Shown: positions 1 through 7,698 of the stretch, piece after piece
How positions within the stretch are numbered: the stretch's first letter is position 1
How the letters are laid out: each line of letters starts with the position of its first letter
Origin: Halorubrum sodomense
Lineage (GTDB): Archaea; Halobacteriota; Halobacteria; Halobacteriales; Haloferacaceae
Direction: 5' to 3'
Assembly: GCF_900111935.1 (NCBI RefSeq)
Contig: NZ_FOYN01000001.1
Span: 728,069 to 792,068, forward strand
Length of the DNA: 64,000 nucleotides
Position numbers and translations under genes: made by a program
Notes under the pieces: model-generated
Told to the model about the DNA's origin: nothing
What the model saw: the letters and a program-made list of their open reading frames with translations, nothing else
The model's database searches: none

Positions 1-66
1 CATCCCGTCGAGCGCGCGGTCGCGGGCGTCGCCCTCGACGTAGCACTTGGTTGCGAGGACGACCAT
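1..66 (-). CDS. DUF2110-like protein, N-terminal fragment (partial)
   Basis: Only the first 22 codons are present; the gene runs off the left edge. The visible start reads MVVLATKCYVEGDARDRALD. Its ATG overlaps the TGA of tfe in an ATGA junction, so the two are translationally coupled and cotranscribed. From memory this N-terminus and this position downstream of tfe fit the archaeal DUF2110 family, whose function is unknown. The fragment is too short for a firm family call. Confidence 0.5.
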   Translation of the reverse strand, partial: MVVLATKCYVEGDARDRALDGM

Positions 67-590
67 CAGCCGGTCACGTCCACGTTGAGCTCGTCGCGAA
101 GCTCGTCGATCCGCCGGTCCATCGCGTCGCGGAGCCGGTCGTTGTCCATCGCGTCCAGCGGCGAGCCGCACTCGGGACACTCGAACCCGAAGTCCATCGC
201 CTCGCCGAACTCGAACCGCATCGAACACACCTCACAGAGGTAGAACTCGTGGGTGCGCTCGTACTCCTCGCGCTCCTCCAAGGCGTCGAGCAGCCGGTAC
301 ATCTCCTCCTGGAGGTTCTCCGGGATGTTGTCGTAGTGGAACGTCCACAGGTACGTGAGCCACCCGGAGTCCTCGTCGCGGACGCGGCGGTACGTCGCGA
401 GGTCGTTCTCGTAGAGGATGAACAGCGCGCGACGCACGTCGTTGAGCTCCAGGCCGAGCTCCTCGGCCAGCTCCTCGTCGGTGACCTCGCCGTCCGGCGG
501 CGCGGCCGCGACCGGCATCCCCGTCGGCCCCACCAGCTCGTGGAGGTACTTCTGGATGACGGGGTCGTTCAGTAGATCCTCAAAAGCCAT
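66..590 (-). CDS. tfe: Transcription initiation factor E, alpha subunit (TFE)
   Basis: Archaeal TFE helps TBP, TFB and RNA polymerase open promoter DNA. The 174-residue protein has an N-terminal winged-helix region (roughly residues 1-100, with a helix-turn-helix stretch near EELAEELGLELNDVRRALF) and a C-terminal zinc ribbon with paired cysteines CEVC and CPEC (about 118-141). Length and domain order match archaeal TFE. A TATA-like TTTTAA lies about 30-35 bp upstream of the ATG on the minus strand (near 620-626). The downstream gene starts inside its stop codon, so it is the first gene of an operon that continues off the left edge. Confidence 0.96.
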   Translation of the reverse strand: MAFEDLLNDPVIQKYLHELVGPTGMPVAAAPPDGEVTDEELAEELGLELNDVRRALFILYENDLATYRRVRDEDSGWLTYLWTFHYDNIPENLQEEMYRLLDALEEREEYERTHEFYLCEVCSMRFEFGEAMDFGFECPECGSPLDAMDNDRLRDAMDRRIDELRDELNVDVTG

Positions 591-766
591 TACGAGAATT
601 TGGTGGAGGAACCGGGTTAAAAGCTCCGAAAGGCGCGGTCGCGACCGCCCCGTCGAGCCGGGGAAGTCGGCCTCTCGAACCGCCCCGCCGGACTGACCTC
701 CCGAACCGCGGCGAGCGACCCGCGGGTCCGGCAGAGCTTTACGCGCCGTGGCTCACACTCGGCCGT

Positions 767-1732
767 ATGACGGACTCGGTCGACGGGCGAGGGCGACGCG
801 CGCTCGGCGCCCTCGCGCTCCTCGCGGTTCCGGTCGTGCTGGCGGCGGTTCCGCTGGTCCCGGTCGCCGCGCTCCTCGGCCCCGCCGGACTCGGGGTGAT
901 CCCCCTCGGAGCGCCGGGAGGACTCCTCGCGGCCGTCGTCGTCGGTCCCGCCGGCTCCGCGCTCCTCGGTCCGGTCCTCGTCGACAGACGGGTCTCGCGG
1001 CTCCCCGACGCCGGCCTCGACGACCGCCGCGCCGACTTCGTCGCCGACCGCGTCGAGGCGCTCGCGGCCGAGGTCGGCGTCGACGCGCCCGCGGTAACCG
1101 CGGTCCGCGCCGACGCGGCGAACGTCGCCGTCACGGACGGCTACCGCGGCTCGCGGCTCGTGGTCTCGACGCGCCTGCTCGCGCTCCCGGAGGCGGACCG
1201 CGACGCCGCGCTGCGGCACGCGCTCGTCAGGCTCCGGACGCGCGGGGCGACGCTGACGACCGCGACGCTCCCGGCGCTGGCGGCCGTCGAGACGGCGGCG
1301 CTGCTCGCGACGCTGCTCGTCGGGCGCCGGGGAGACCGCACCGCCGCGGACCGTCGCGTCAACCGGATACACGGATACGAGCCGGACCGCGAGCGCGTCC
1401 CGTCGTGGGCGTACGCGGTCGCGGGGACCCTGTGCTGGCTGGTACTCCTCCCGGCGTGGATCCCCGCCACCGTCGGCGACCGGCTCTCCGTCGCGGGCGG
1501 ACGCCGCGCCGCCGACGCGCTGGTCGCGCGGGCCGGGACCGCGGAGCGCGAGGGGCTCGGCAACGCGGTCGCGTTCGCCAGCGACGCCGCGGGCGCCGGC
1601 GACTGGCCGCCCCTCCTCGACCGCCTCTCGTTGGTCTCCATGGCCGACGCCGAGACGGGTCGCGTGCGCGGGACGAGCCGACAGGAGGCCCGGACGCGGC
1701 TCGCGCGGCTCCGATCGAAACGGGCGTTGTAG
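767..1732 (+). CDS. Degenerate M48-like (HtpX-type) membrane protein
   Basis: The 321-residue protein has hydrophobic segments at about 12-68, a soluble part, and another hydrophobic pair around 165-180 and 215-240. The middle (about 95-155) follows the M48 peptidase layout: a predicted substrate strand, then an LPEADRDAALRHALVRLR helix where an active family member has HEXXH. Here the zinc-binding histidines and catalytic glutamate are absent (RHALV instead of HELAH). It is therefore probably not a metalloprotease and may bind peptides or act as a decoy paralogue. A TATA-like CTTTACG stands about 28 bp upstream of the ATG. The M48 relation is an inference from pattern. Confidence 0.6.
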   Translation: MTDSVDGRGRRALGALALLAVPVVLAAVPLVPVAALLGPAGLGVIPLGAPGGLLAAVVVGPAGSALLGPVLVDRRVSRLPDAGLDDRRADFVADRVEALAAEVGVDAPAVTAVRADAANVAVTDGYRGSRLVVSTRLLALPEADRDAALRHALVRLRTRGATLTTATLPALAAVETAALLATLLVGRRGDRTAADRRVNRIHGYEPDRERVPSWAYAVAGTLCWLVLLPAWIPATVGDRLSVAGGRRAADALVARAGTAEREGLGNAVAFASDAAGAGDWPPLLDRLSLVSMADAETGRVRGTSRQEARTRLARLRSKRAL

Positions 1733-1776
1733 GCGGGACGGACGTCGCCCGGGCGGCCGCCACCGGACAGGGATGC

Positions 1777-3435
1777 TCAGGGATGCCTCGGGACCTCCAG
1801 CCGGATCGTCGTCCCGTCCTCGCCGGTGTCGATGTCGAAGTCTCCGCCGGCCTTGGCCACGACCCAGTACATGAGCCAGATGCCGAGGCGGTCGGCGTGG
1901 GTCAGCGACGTCTCGCCCGCCTCCAACACCTGCGTCTCGTGGTCCGGGATCCCGGGACCGTCGTCTTCGATCTCGACCGCGATCCACTCCCGCGGACGGC
2001 GTTCGACGCGCACCTCGACCGAGGGCGTCCCCGCGTCGTTGTGCTTCACGGCGTTCTCGACCGCCTCCGCGACGGCGACGGTCAGCCCGACCACGGCCAC
2101 CTCGATCGGGTCGTCGCCGGGCAGCGACAGCGTCACCTCCGCGTCGGGGTAGCGACTCCGGATCCGGTTGCGGAGCTCGATCAGCTCCTTCCGGAAGTCG
2201 ATAGAGGCGTCCAGCGCGGACGCGGAGACCGTCTCGTCGACGGTCTGAACGGCGGTCGCGATCCCGGTGAGGTCCGCGGCCGTCTCGGTGATCACGTCGA
2301 GCGACCGCTGTCGCGACGCCTCGTCGGGGTCGTCTCGGAGGAGGTCGGCGTACCCCTCGATGAGGTTCATCTTGTTCCGGAGGTTGTGGTTGAGCACCCG
2401 AGCCATCACCTCCAGCCGCCGCTCGCGGATCTTGCGCTCGGTGATGTCGGTCTGGAACCCGACGAAATGCGTGACCGCTCCGTCCTCGTCCCGTAGCGGT
2501 TCGACCTGGAGCCGGTTCCAGAACTTCTGCCCGTTCGTCCGGTAGTTGAGGACGTCCACGTCCACCGACCGCTCCTCCTCGATCGCCGCCCGGATCTCCG
2601 CCGTGGTCTCCTCGGCCGTGTCCGGTCCCTGAAGGAAGCGGCAGTCCTCCCCCAGCATCTCCTCGCCGTAGCCGGTCAGCGCCTCGAACTCCCGGTTGAG
2701 GTACACGAGCGGGTCGTCGTCGCCGTCCGCAGCCCGCGCGAGGGTGATCCCGACGGGCGCCTCGTCCATCGCCTGCTCTTTGAGCCGCAGCTCCCCGACG
2801 GTCCGCCTGAGCCGGAGCGAGGTCGTCCGCCGCTCGATCAGGTTCGAGACCCGGGCGAGCAGCGCCCGCCGACCGACCGGCAGTTCGACGACGTCGTCGA
2901 CGCGTTCCCACACGCTGTCGGCCGGCTGCCCCCGCGGCCCTTCGCTCACCAGCAGCACGAACGGGAGGAAGGCTGGGTCGGCGCGGTCACGCCGGGCGTC
3001 GATCGCGTCGCCGGCGGCGCGGAAGGCGTTCGCGTCGAGGACGCAGCAGTCGAACGCGCCGTCGAGCGCGGACGGAGCGTCGGCGGTGCGGATCCGGTAC
3101 CGCTCGCCGAGCGCCTCGGCGAGCAGGGCGCGGTCGCGGCCGTCGTCCATCAGGAGGAGGACCGTCGCCTCGTCGCCCGCGGGCGAGGCGTCGTCTCGGG
3201 CGGGGTCGACGGTCGGGACGCCGTCTCCGTCGTCGAACGCGTCCCCGTCGTCGCCCTCCGGAGCCCCGCCGTCGTCGCCCTTCGAAGCGCCGGCGTCGTC
3301 GCCCTCCGGAGCCCCGCCGTCGTCGCCCTCCGAAGCGCCGGCGTCGTCGCCCTTCGAAGCGCCGCGCGACGCCTCGCCTTCCGCGGACTCGTCGCCGCCG
3401 GCGGCATGGCGTGTCCGGTCCGACTCCGAGCCCAT
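1777..3435 (-). CDS. LOV-domain sensor histidine kinase
   Basis: A 552-residue cytoplasmic kinase. Residues 26-64 are an acidic tandem repeat with an 8-residue period (GDDxGAxx). About 88-200 looks like a receiver domain with Asp134. About 215-335 is a PAS domain with the LOV signature: GEDCRFLQG at 262-270 with Cys265 at the photoadduct position, Asn297 and Asn307 in the NYR...FWN stretch, and Gln328 in VGFQTDITE. The usual Asn before the Cys is Asp. The kinase part has VLNHNLRNKM with phosphoacceptor His350, an N box at ENAVKHN (about 460) and a G box DDGPGIPD. It is divergent from a KaiC-like ATPase with a shared promoter region, suggesting linked light or redox input. No membrane segments are visible. 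Confidence 0.85.
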   Translation of the reverse strand: MGSESDRTRHAAGGDESAEGEASRGASKGDDAGASEGDDGGAPEGDDAGASKGDDGGAPEGDDGDAFDDGDGVPTVDPARDDASPAGDEATVLLLMDDGRDRALLAEALGERYRIRTADAPSALDGAFDCCVLDANAFRAAGDAIDARRDRADPAFLPFVLLVSEGPRGQPADSVWERVDDVVELPVGRRALLARVSNLIERRTTSLRLRRTVGELRLKEQAMDEAPVGITLARAADGDDDPLVYLNREFEALTGYGEEMLGEDCRFLQGPDTAEETTAEIRAAIEEERSVDVDVLNYRTNGQKFWNRLQVEPLRDEDGAVTHFVGFQTDITERKIRERRLEVMARVLNHNLRNKMNLIEGYADLLRDDPDEASRQRSLDVITETAADLTGIATAVQTVDETVSASALDASIDFRKELIELRNRIRSRYPDAEVTLSLPGDDPIEVAVVGLTVAVAEAVENAVKHNDAGTPSVEVRVERRPREWIAVEIEDDGPGIPDHETQVLEAGETSLTHADRLGIWLMYWVVAKAGGDFDIDTGEDGTTIRLEVPRHP

Positions 3436-3475
3436 GTCTCTTCGAACGAGGTGCGGCCGCCACTAAGAACTACCC

Positions 3476-3487
3476 CATTTATATCAC
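3476..3487. promoter_or_regulatory. Shared TATA element between LOV kinase and KaiC-like gene
   Basis: The AT-rich run ATTTATATCA is close to symmetric and stands in an otherwise GC-rich gap. It is about 25-30 bp ahead of the KaiC-like ATG at 3510, ideal for a leaderless transcript, and about 45 bp ahead of the kinase ATG at 3435, which would give a short leader. It may drive one or both genes. Confidence 0.55.
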
Positions 3488-3509
3488 GCTCGCGGGCGAG
3501 AGGCGAGAC

Positions 3510-4997
3510 ATGGTATCACCCTTATCCGAGCGAGCGTCGACCGGCATCGCCGGGCTCGACGAAGTGCTGTCCGGCGGGCTCATCCCCACGCGAAGCTACA
3601 TGGTCCGCGGGCAGGCCGGGAGCGGCAAGACGATCCTGAGCTTCCACTTCCTCCAGCAGGGGGTCGACGAGGGCGAGACGGCGCTCTTCGTCAACCTCGA
3701 AGAGGACCTCCGCGACCTGAAGGCGAACGCGGCCGCGCTCGGCTTCGACACCGACGCCATCGAGTTCCTCGACCTGAGCCCGAGCGCGGAGGCGTTCGTC
3801 GGCGACGAGTCGTACGAGGTGTTCGCGCCCTCCGAGGTCGAGCGAGAGCCCCTCACCGAGCGGATCGTCGAGGGCGTCACCGCGGTCGACCCGGACCGCG
3901 TCGTCGTCGACCCGCTGACGCAGCTCCGGTTCCTGCTGTCCGACGACTACCAGTTCCGGAAGCAGGTCGTCGGGTTCATGCGATTCTTAAAAGAGCGGGG
4001 GGCGACGGTGCTGTTCACCGTTCAGAACACCGAGTCGCTGCCGACGGACGACCTGGAGTTCATCACTGACGGGACGGTCCGGCTGGACGCGGCCTCGTAC
4101 GGCAAGACGGTCCGGGTGCCGAAGTTCCGCGGTTCGTCGACGCAGGGCGGGGACCACGCCTACCGGGTCACCGACTCGGGGATCGAGGTGTACCCGGCGC
4201 TCCAGCCCGGCGCTCGCCGCGGCGACGACGTCGCGTTCGAGCAGATATCCTCCGGGATCCCGGAGGTCGACGAGCTGCTCCACGGCGGGATCGAGCGGGG
4301 CACCGTCACCATCGTGAGCGGGCCGACCGGCGTGGGCAAGACCACCCTCAGCACGCAGTTCATGAAGGAGGCCGCGGGGCGGGGGGAGCGCTCGGTCATC
4401 TATCTGTTCGAGGAGAACCGACAGACGTTCCTCGCGCGGTCGCGGGCGGTCAACATCCCGGTCGACGAGATGATCGAGAAGGGGACGCTCCAGGTGACCG
4501 AGGTGGAGGCGTTAGAGCGGTCGCCACAGGAGTTCGCGCGGATGGTCCGCGACGAGGTCGAGGGCGAGGGCGCCGACATCGTCATGATCGACGGTATCTC
4601 CGGGTACCGGCTGACGCTGCGCGGCGAGGACGAGACGATGCTCCAGCAGATGCACGCGCTCGGCCGGTACCTCAAGAACGCGGGCGTGACCGGCATCTTC
4701 GTCGACGAGACGCGGAACGTCACGGGGGAGTTCCGCGCGACGATGGAGAACGTCAGCTACCTCGCGGACAACATCCTCTTCCTCCGGCACCTGGAGGTCG
4801 GGGGCGAGCTCCGCAAGGCGATCGGCGTCCTGAAGAAGCGGACGAGCGACTTCGAGCGGACGATCCGCGAGTTCCGGATCACCGAACACGGGATCACCGT
4901 CGGCGAGCCGATGTCCGGGCTCCGCGGCATCCTGAGCGGCACGCCGGAGGTCGTCGACGAGAGGCCGAGAGGCGCGCGCGGCGACTGCGACGAGTAG
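3510..4997 (+). CDS. KaiC-like two-domain RecA-fold ATPase
   Basis: A 495-residue protein with two KaiC/RadA-type ATPase domains. Walker A motifs are GQAGSGKT (about 34-41) and GPTGVGKTT (about 271-279), with Walker B stretches VVVDPLTQL and IVMIDGIS. It belongs to the KaiC/Rad55 family, used as clock ATPase in cyanobacteria and as signalling ATPase in archaea. No kaiA or kaiB is nearby. The ATG at 3510 is preferred over an in-frame ATG at 3411: the TATA element at 3476-3487 sits 25-30 bp before it, and the conserved domain begins right after it. The divergent LOV kinase neighbour suggests it acts in the same sensory pathway. Confidence 0.88.
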   Translation: MVSPLSERASTGIAGLDEVLSGGLIPTRSYMVRGQAGSGKTILSFHFLQQGVDEGETALFVNLEEDLRDLKANAAALGFDTDAIEFLDLSPSAEAFVGDESYEVFAPSEVEREPLTERIVEGVTAVDPDRVVVDPLTQLRFLLSDDYQFRKQVVGFMRFLKERGATVLFTVQNTESLPTDDLEFITDGTVRLDAASYGKTVRVPKFRGSSTQGGDHAYRVTDSGIEVYPALQPGARRGDDVAFEQISSGIPEVDELLHGGIERGTVTIVSGPTGVGKTTLSTQFMKEAAGRGERSVIYLFEENRQTFLARSRAVNIPVDEMIEKGTLQVTEVEALERSPQEFARMVRDEVEGEGADIVMIDGISGYRLTLRGEDETMLQQMHALGRYLKNAGVTGIFVDETRNVTGEFRATMENVSYLADNILFLRHLEVGGELRKAIGVLKKRTSDFERTIREFRITEHGITVGEPMSGLRGILSGTPEVVDERPRGARGDCDE

Positions 4998-5010
4998 CGA
5001 GGGAGGCGAC

Positions 5011-5679
5011 TCAGTCGCGGTCGTCGGGCTCGTCGCCCGCGGCGGTCCCGTCCTCGCTCCCGTCGCCGCCGTCGCCGCCCTTCTCCCTCGGGTCTCCGTC
5101 GGCGTCGACGACCGTCTTCCCGGTCGCCTCGGGCACCACCCGGCGGTCGGCGTCGGCCCACTCGCGGTCCAGCTCCGCGCCCTCGAACAGGCGGTCGAGG
5201 AACACCGCGAGCCCCGCGACCTCGGAGTGCGGCTGGTTCGTCACGCCCACGTTGAAGTCGGCGCGCTCGTAGAGCGCCCACGGCACCTTCTCGCCGCCGA
5301 CGACGACGAGGAGGTCGCGGGGCGTCGAGGCCGCCCCGGTCGCGCCCCCCGCCTCGCCGTCGGTTGCGAGGCCGACCGCCTCGCGAACCGCTTCCTCCAC
5401 CTCCTGAACGCGCTCACCGTACATCGTGAGGTGGACGACGATCCCCTCGAAGTTCCGGACGATCGCCTTCTGGTCGTCGCGGAGTTCGACCGCGAACGGG
5501 CCGCCGAACCGGTCGGTGACTCCGCGGACCGTCTCCGCCGACTGTCCGGCGTTGTCGGGGAAGATCACCCGGTCGGCACCGAGCGCCCGGGCCGTGAGCC
5601 CGACGTGCGTCGTCATGCGGTCGTCGCGCCCCGGCCGGTGACCGTACCGGAGCACGACGACCTCGCGCGCATCGTTCAT
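5011..5679 (-). CDS. trm56: tRNA (cytidine(56)-2'-O)-methyltransferase
   Basis: Archaeal Trm56 methylates the 2'-OH of C56 in the tRNA T-loop using S-adenosylmethionine. The 222-residue protein starts MNDAREVVVLRYGHRPGRDD, typical of the family, and has the SPOUT-fold elements LLVVVGGEKVPWALYERADF and NVGVTNQPHSEVAGLAVFLD, which form the knot and SAM site. The last 40 residues are a low-complexity acidic tail. A much longer open frame upstream in the same phase (to 6516) is only antisense to purC. The gene is convergent with the KaiC-like gene (13-bp gap) and divergent from purC. Confidence 0.93.
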   Translation of the reverse strand: MNDAREVVVLRYGHRPGRDDRMTTHVGLTARALGADRVIFPDNAGQSAETVRGVTDRFGGPFAVELRDDQKAIVRNFEGIVVHLTMYGERVQEVEEAVREAVGLATDGEAGGATGAASTPRDLLVVVGGEKVPWALYERADFNVGVTNQPHSEVAGLAVFLDRLFEGAELDREWADADRRVVPEATGKTVVDADGDPREKGGDGGDGSEDGTAAGDEPDDRD

Positions 5680-5847
5680 GCCACGGACTGGGCGACCGAT
5701 CCGGGTGTCGCTTTCGATGCGAGCGCGCGGACGAGGAGCCCCGTCCTCCCCGATTCGATCCGCACTCGTGGATCGAATTAGGGCAAAAATCTTCGAGGTG
5801 ACCACGTAACTGAAAGTTTCATGTGGGAGGCGGTCGCGGTGTGTGCC

Positions 5848-6882
5848 ATGACGAGCGTCAAGGAGTTCCGCGTCGACGAGCCGGCGACCGCCGACGGACT
5901 CGGGCGGGGGCGGTTCGTCTTCACGGACGCCTACTCGGTGTTCGACTGGGGGCGGATGCCCGACGCGATCCCGAAGAAGGGCGCGAGCCTCTGTACGATG
6001 GGCGCGTTCAACTTCGAACTGCTGGAGGCGGCGGGCGTCCCGACCCACTACCGGGGCGTCGCGGACTCGAACGAGATCGTCCCGCTCGACGAGGCGAGCG
6101 CCCCGCCGACCGAGATGGCGATCGACCTGACCCAGGTACCGGACCTCCCGTACCAGGGGCCCCACGCCGGCTACGACTACGACGCCTTCCACGCGGCGGG
6201 CGGGGAGAACTACCTCGTCCCGCTCGAAGTGGTCTTCCGCAACCGGGTTCCAGTCGGGTCGAGTCTGCGAAGGCGGGCCGAGCCCGCAGACTTCGGCCTC
6301 GACGACCTCGCTGACGGCGAGTGGCCGGACGAGCCGGTCGACCTCTCCGAGCCCGTCGTGGAGTTCTCCACGAAGTACGAACAGCAGGACCGCTACCTGG
6401 CTCGGGCCGAGGCCGACGCGGTCGCGGGCGCCGCCGATATCGACGCCCTCGAATCCCTCGCACGCGAGGTGAACCGCGTCGTCACCGAGCGCGCCGAGGC
6501 GGCCGGGTTCGTCCACGAGGACGGGAAGATAGAGTGCCTCTACGTCGACGGCGAGCTCCGCGTCGCGGACGTGGTCGGCACCTTCGACGAGAACCGGTTC
6601 TCCTACGACGGACGCGGGATCTCGAAGGAGGTCGTCCGGCAGTGGTACAAGGCGAACGACCCCGACTGGGTCGCGGCCGTGAAGGCGGCGAAGGAGTCGG
6701 TCGCGGGCCGCGAGACGGACGACTGGCGCGAGCTCTGCGAGCCCGATCCGGACCCCCTCCCGCCGGCGGTCGTCGACGCGGTCTCGGAGCTGTACGCGGC
6801 CGGGACGAACGCGTACACCGACCGCGAGTGGTTCGACGTTCCGGGGATCGAGTCCGCGCTCGACGCGGTCGACGCGCCGTGA
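5848..6882 (+). CDS. purC: Phosphoribosylaminoimidazole-succinocarboxamide synthase
   Basis: PurC joins aspartate to CAIR in step 8 of de novo purine synthesis, using ATP. The 344-residue protein has the SAICAR synthetase layout: [20 protein letters not shown] near the N-terminus, [20 protein letters not shown] in the middle, [20 protein letters not shown] near the end, and a longer C-terminus than bacterial PurC, as in haloarchaea. The start is taken at MTSVKEF (5848), not the in-frame ATG at 5821, because homologues begin there. It stands alone, divergent from trm56. Confidence 0.92.
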   Translation: MTSVKEFRVDEPATADGLGRGRFVFTDAYSVFDWGRMPDAIPKKGASLCTMGAFNFELLEAAGVPTHYRGVADSNEIVPLDEASAPPTEMAIDLTQVPDLPYQGPHAGYDYDAFHAAGGENYLVPLEVVFRNRVPVGSSLRRRAEPADFGLDDLADGEWPDEPVDLSEPVVEFSTKYEQQDRYLARAEADAVAGAADIDALESLAREVNRVVTERAEAAGFVHEDGKIECLYVDGELRVADVVGTFDENRFSYDGRGISKEVVRQWYKANDPDWVAAVKAAKESVAGRETDDWRELCEPDPDPLPPAVVDAVSELYAAGTNAYTDREWFDVPGIESALDAVDAP

Positions 6883-6977
6883 GGCGCGGTTGAGAATCCG
6901 CTGGAGCGAGCGTCAAACCCTCACGATCGACGAAACGCGAGGGAACCTCTTTACCGCCGACGCGCGTGGATCGGCGC

Positions 6978-7682
6978 ATGCCAACCGACGCCGACTTCGG
7001 GGAACGGCTCGAGACTCGGACCGTCGCGTATCTCGACCGGATCGACGACTGCGCCGCGCTGCTCCCGCGAGCGCTCGACGAGTACGCGGCTGACGGCGCG
7101 TACGGCGAGACGGTCGACGAGATAGTCGCCATCGAAAGCGAATGCGACGACCTCGTCCGCGGGCTCACGGCGCTCATCACCGACGCCGGTCCGGACGACA
7201 TCGGACTGCTGAACACGCGGATCAACTTCAACGAGTCCGCGCTGCTCGACTTCTACAACGAGCTCGACGTGGTCGCGAACCACACCGAGCGGATAGTCCA
7301 GGAGGTGGCGATGATGCGTCCCGACGCGGGCGCCGAACCGTTCGGTGACATGCGCGAGATGGCCGAGCGGATCGCCGAGATGGTCGCGGTCCTCGGCGAT
7401 GTCGTCGAGGGGTTCGTCAGGGGGCTCGCCCGCGCCGACGCCACGGAGACGCTCGCCGGCGGGATCGAATCGATCCGCGCCCTCGAAAGCGAGTGCGACG
7501 AGCTCCGCAACGACGCCGTCGAGACCGCCTTCGGCGACGGCGCGATCGATCAGCCGCTCGTCTACCGCGAACTCGCGATCCTGCTGGACGAGCTCGCCAA
7601 CACGATCGAGGACCTCACCGACCGGATCGTCGTGATCGCGAGCAGCGAGCCGGGGATCGTCACCGACGCTGACGACGAGTAG
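6978..7682 (+). CDS. DUF47 (PhoU-like) protein
   Basis: A 234-residue all-helical acidic protein with two copies of a PhoU-like metal-binding pattern, VAIESECDDLV and RALESECDELR. DUF47 proteins usually work with PitA-type phosphate transporters as regulators or chaperones, but no transporter is adjacent here. The start at 6978 is supported by a TATA-like CTCTTTACC about 25-30 bp upstream; an in-frame ATG at 6966 lies too close to that element. It converges with dna2. Confidence 0.85.
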   Translation: MPTDADFGERLETRTVAYLDRIDDCAALLPRALDEYAADGAYGETVDEIVAIESECDDLVRGLTALITDAGPDDIGLLNTRINFNESALLDFYNELDVVANHTERIVQEVAMMRPDAGAEPFGDMREMAERIAEMVAVLGDVVEGFVRGLARADATETLAGGIESIRALESECDELRNDAVETAFGDGAIDQPLVYRELAILLDELANTIEDLTDRIVVIASSEPGIVTDADDE

Positions 7683-7698
7683 CGGGAGGCGTCACCCC

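Noticed and set aside
748..2496. 582-codon plus-strand frame across the M48-like gene and the kinase
   Set aside because: It is a shifted-frame and antisense shadow of two real genes; composition is Arg/Pro-rich low complexity.
5821..5847. ATG at 5821 as the purC start
   Set aside because: The extra nine residues are not part of the conserved N-terminus; ATG at 5848 matches the family better.
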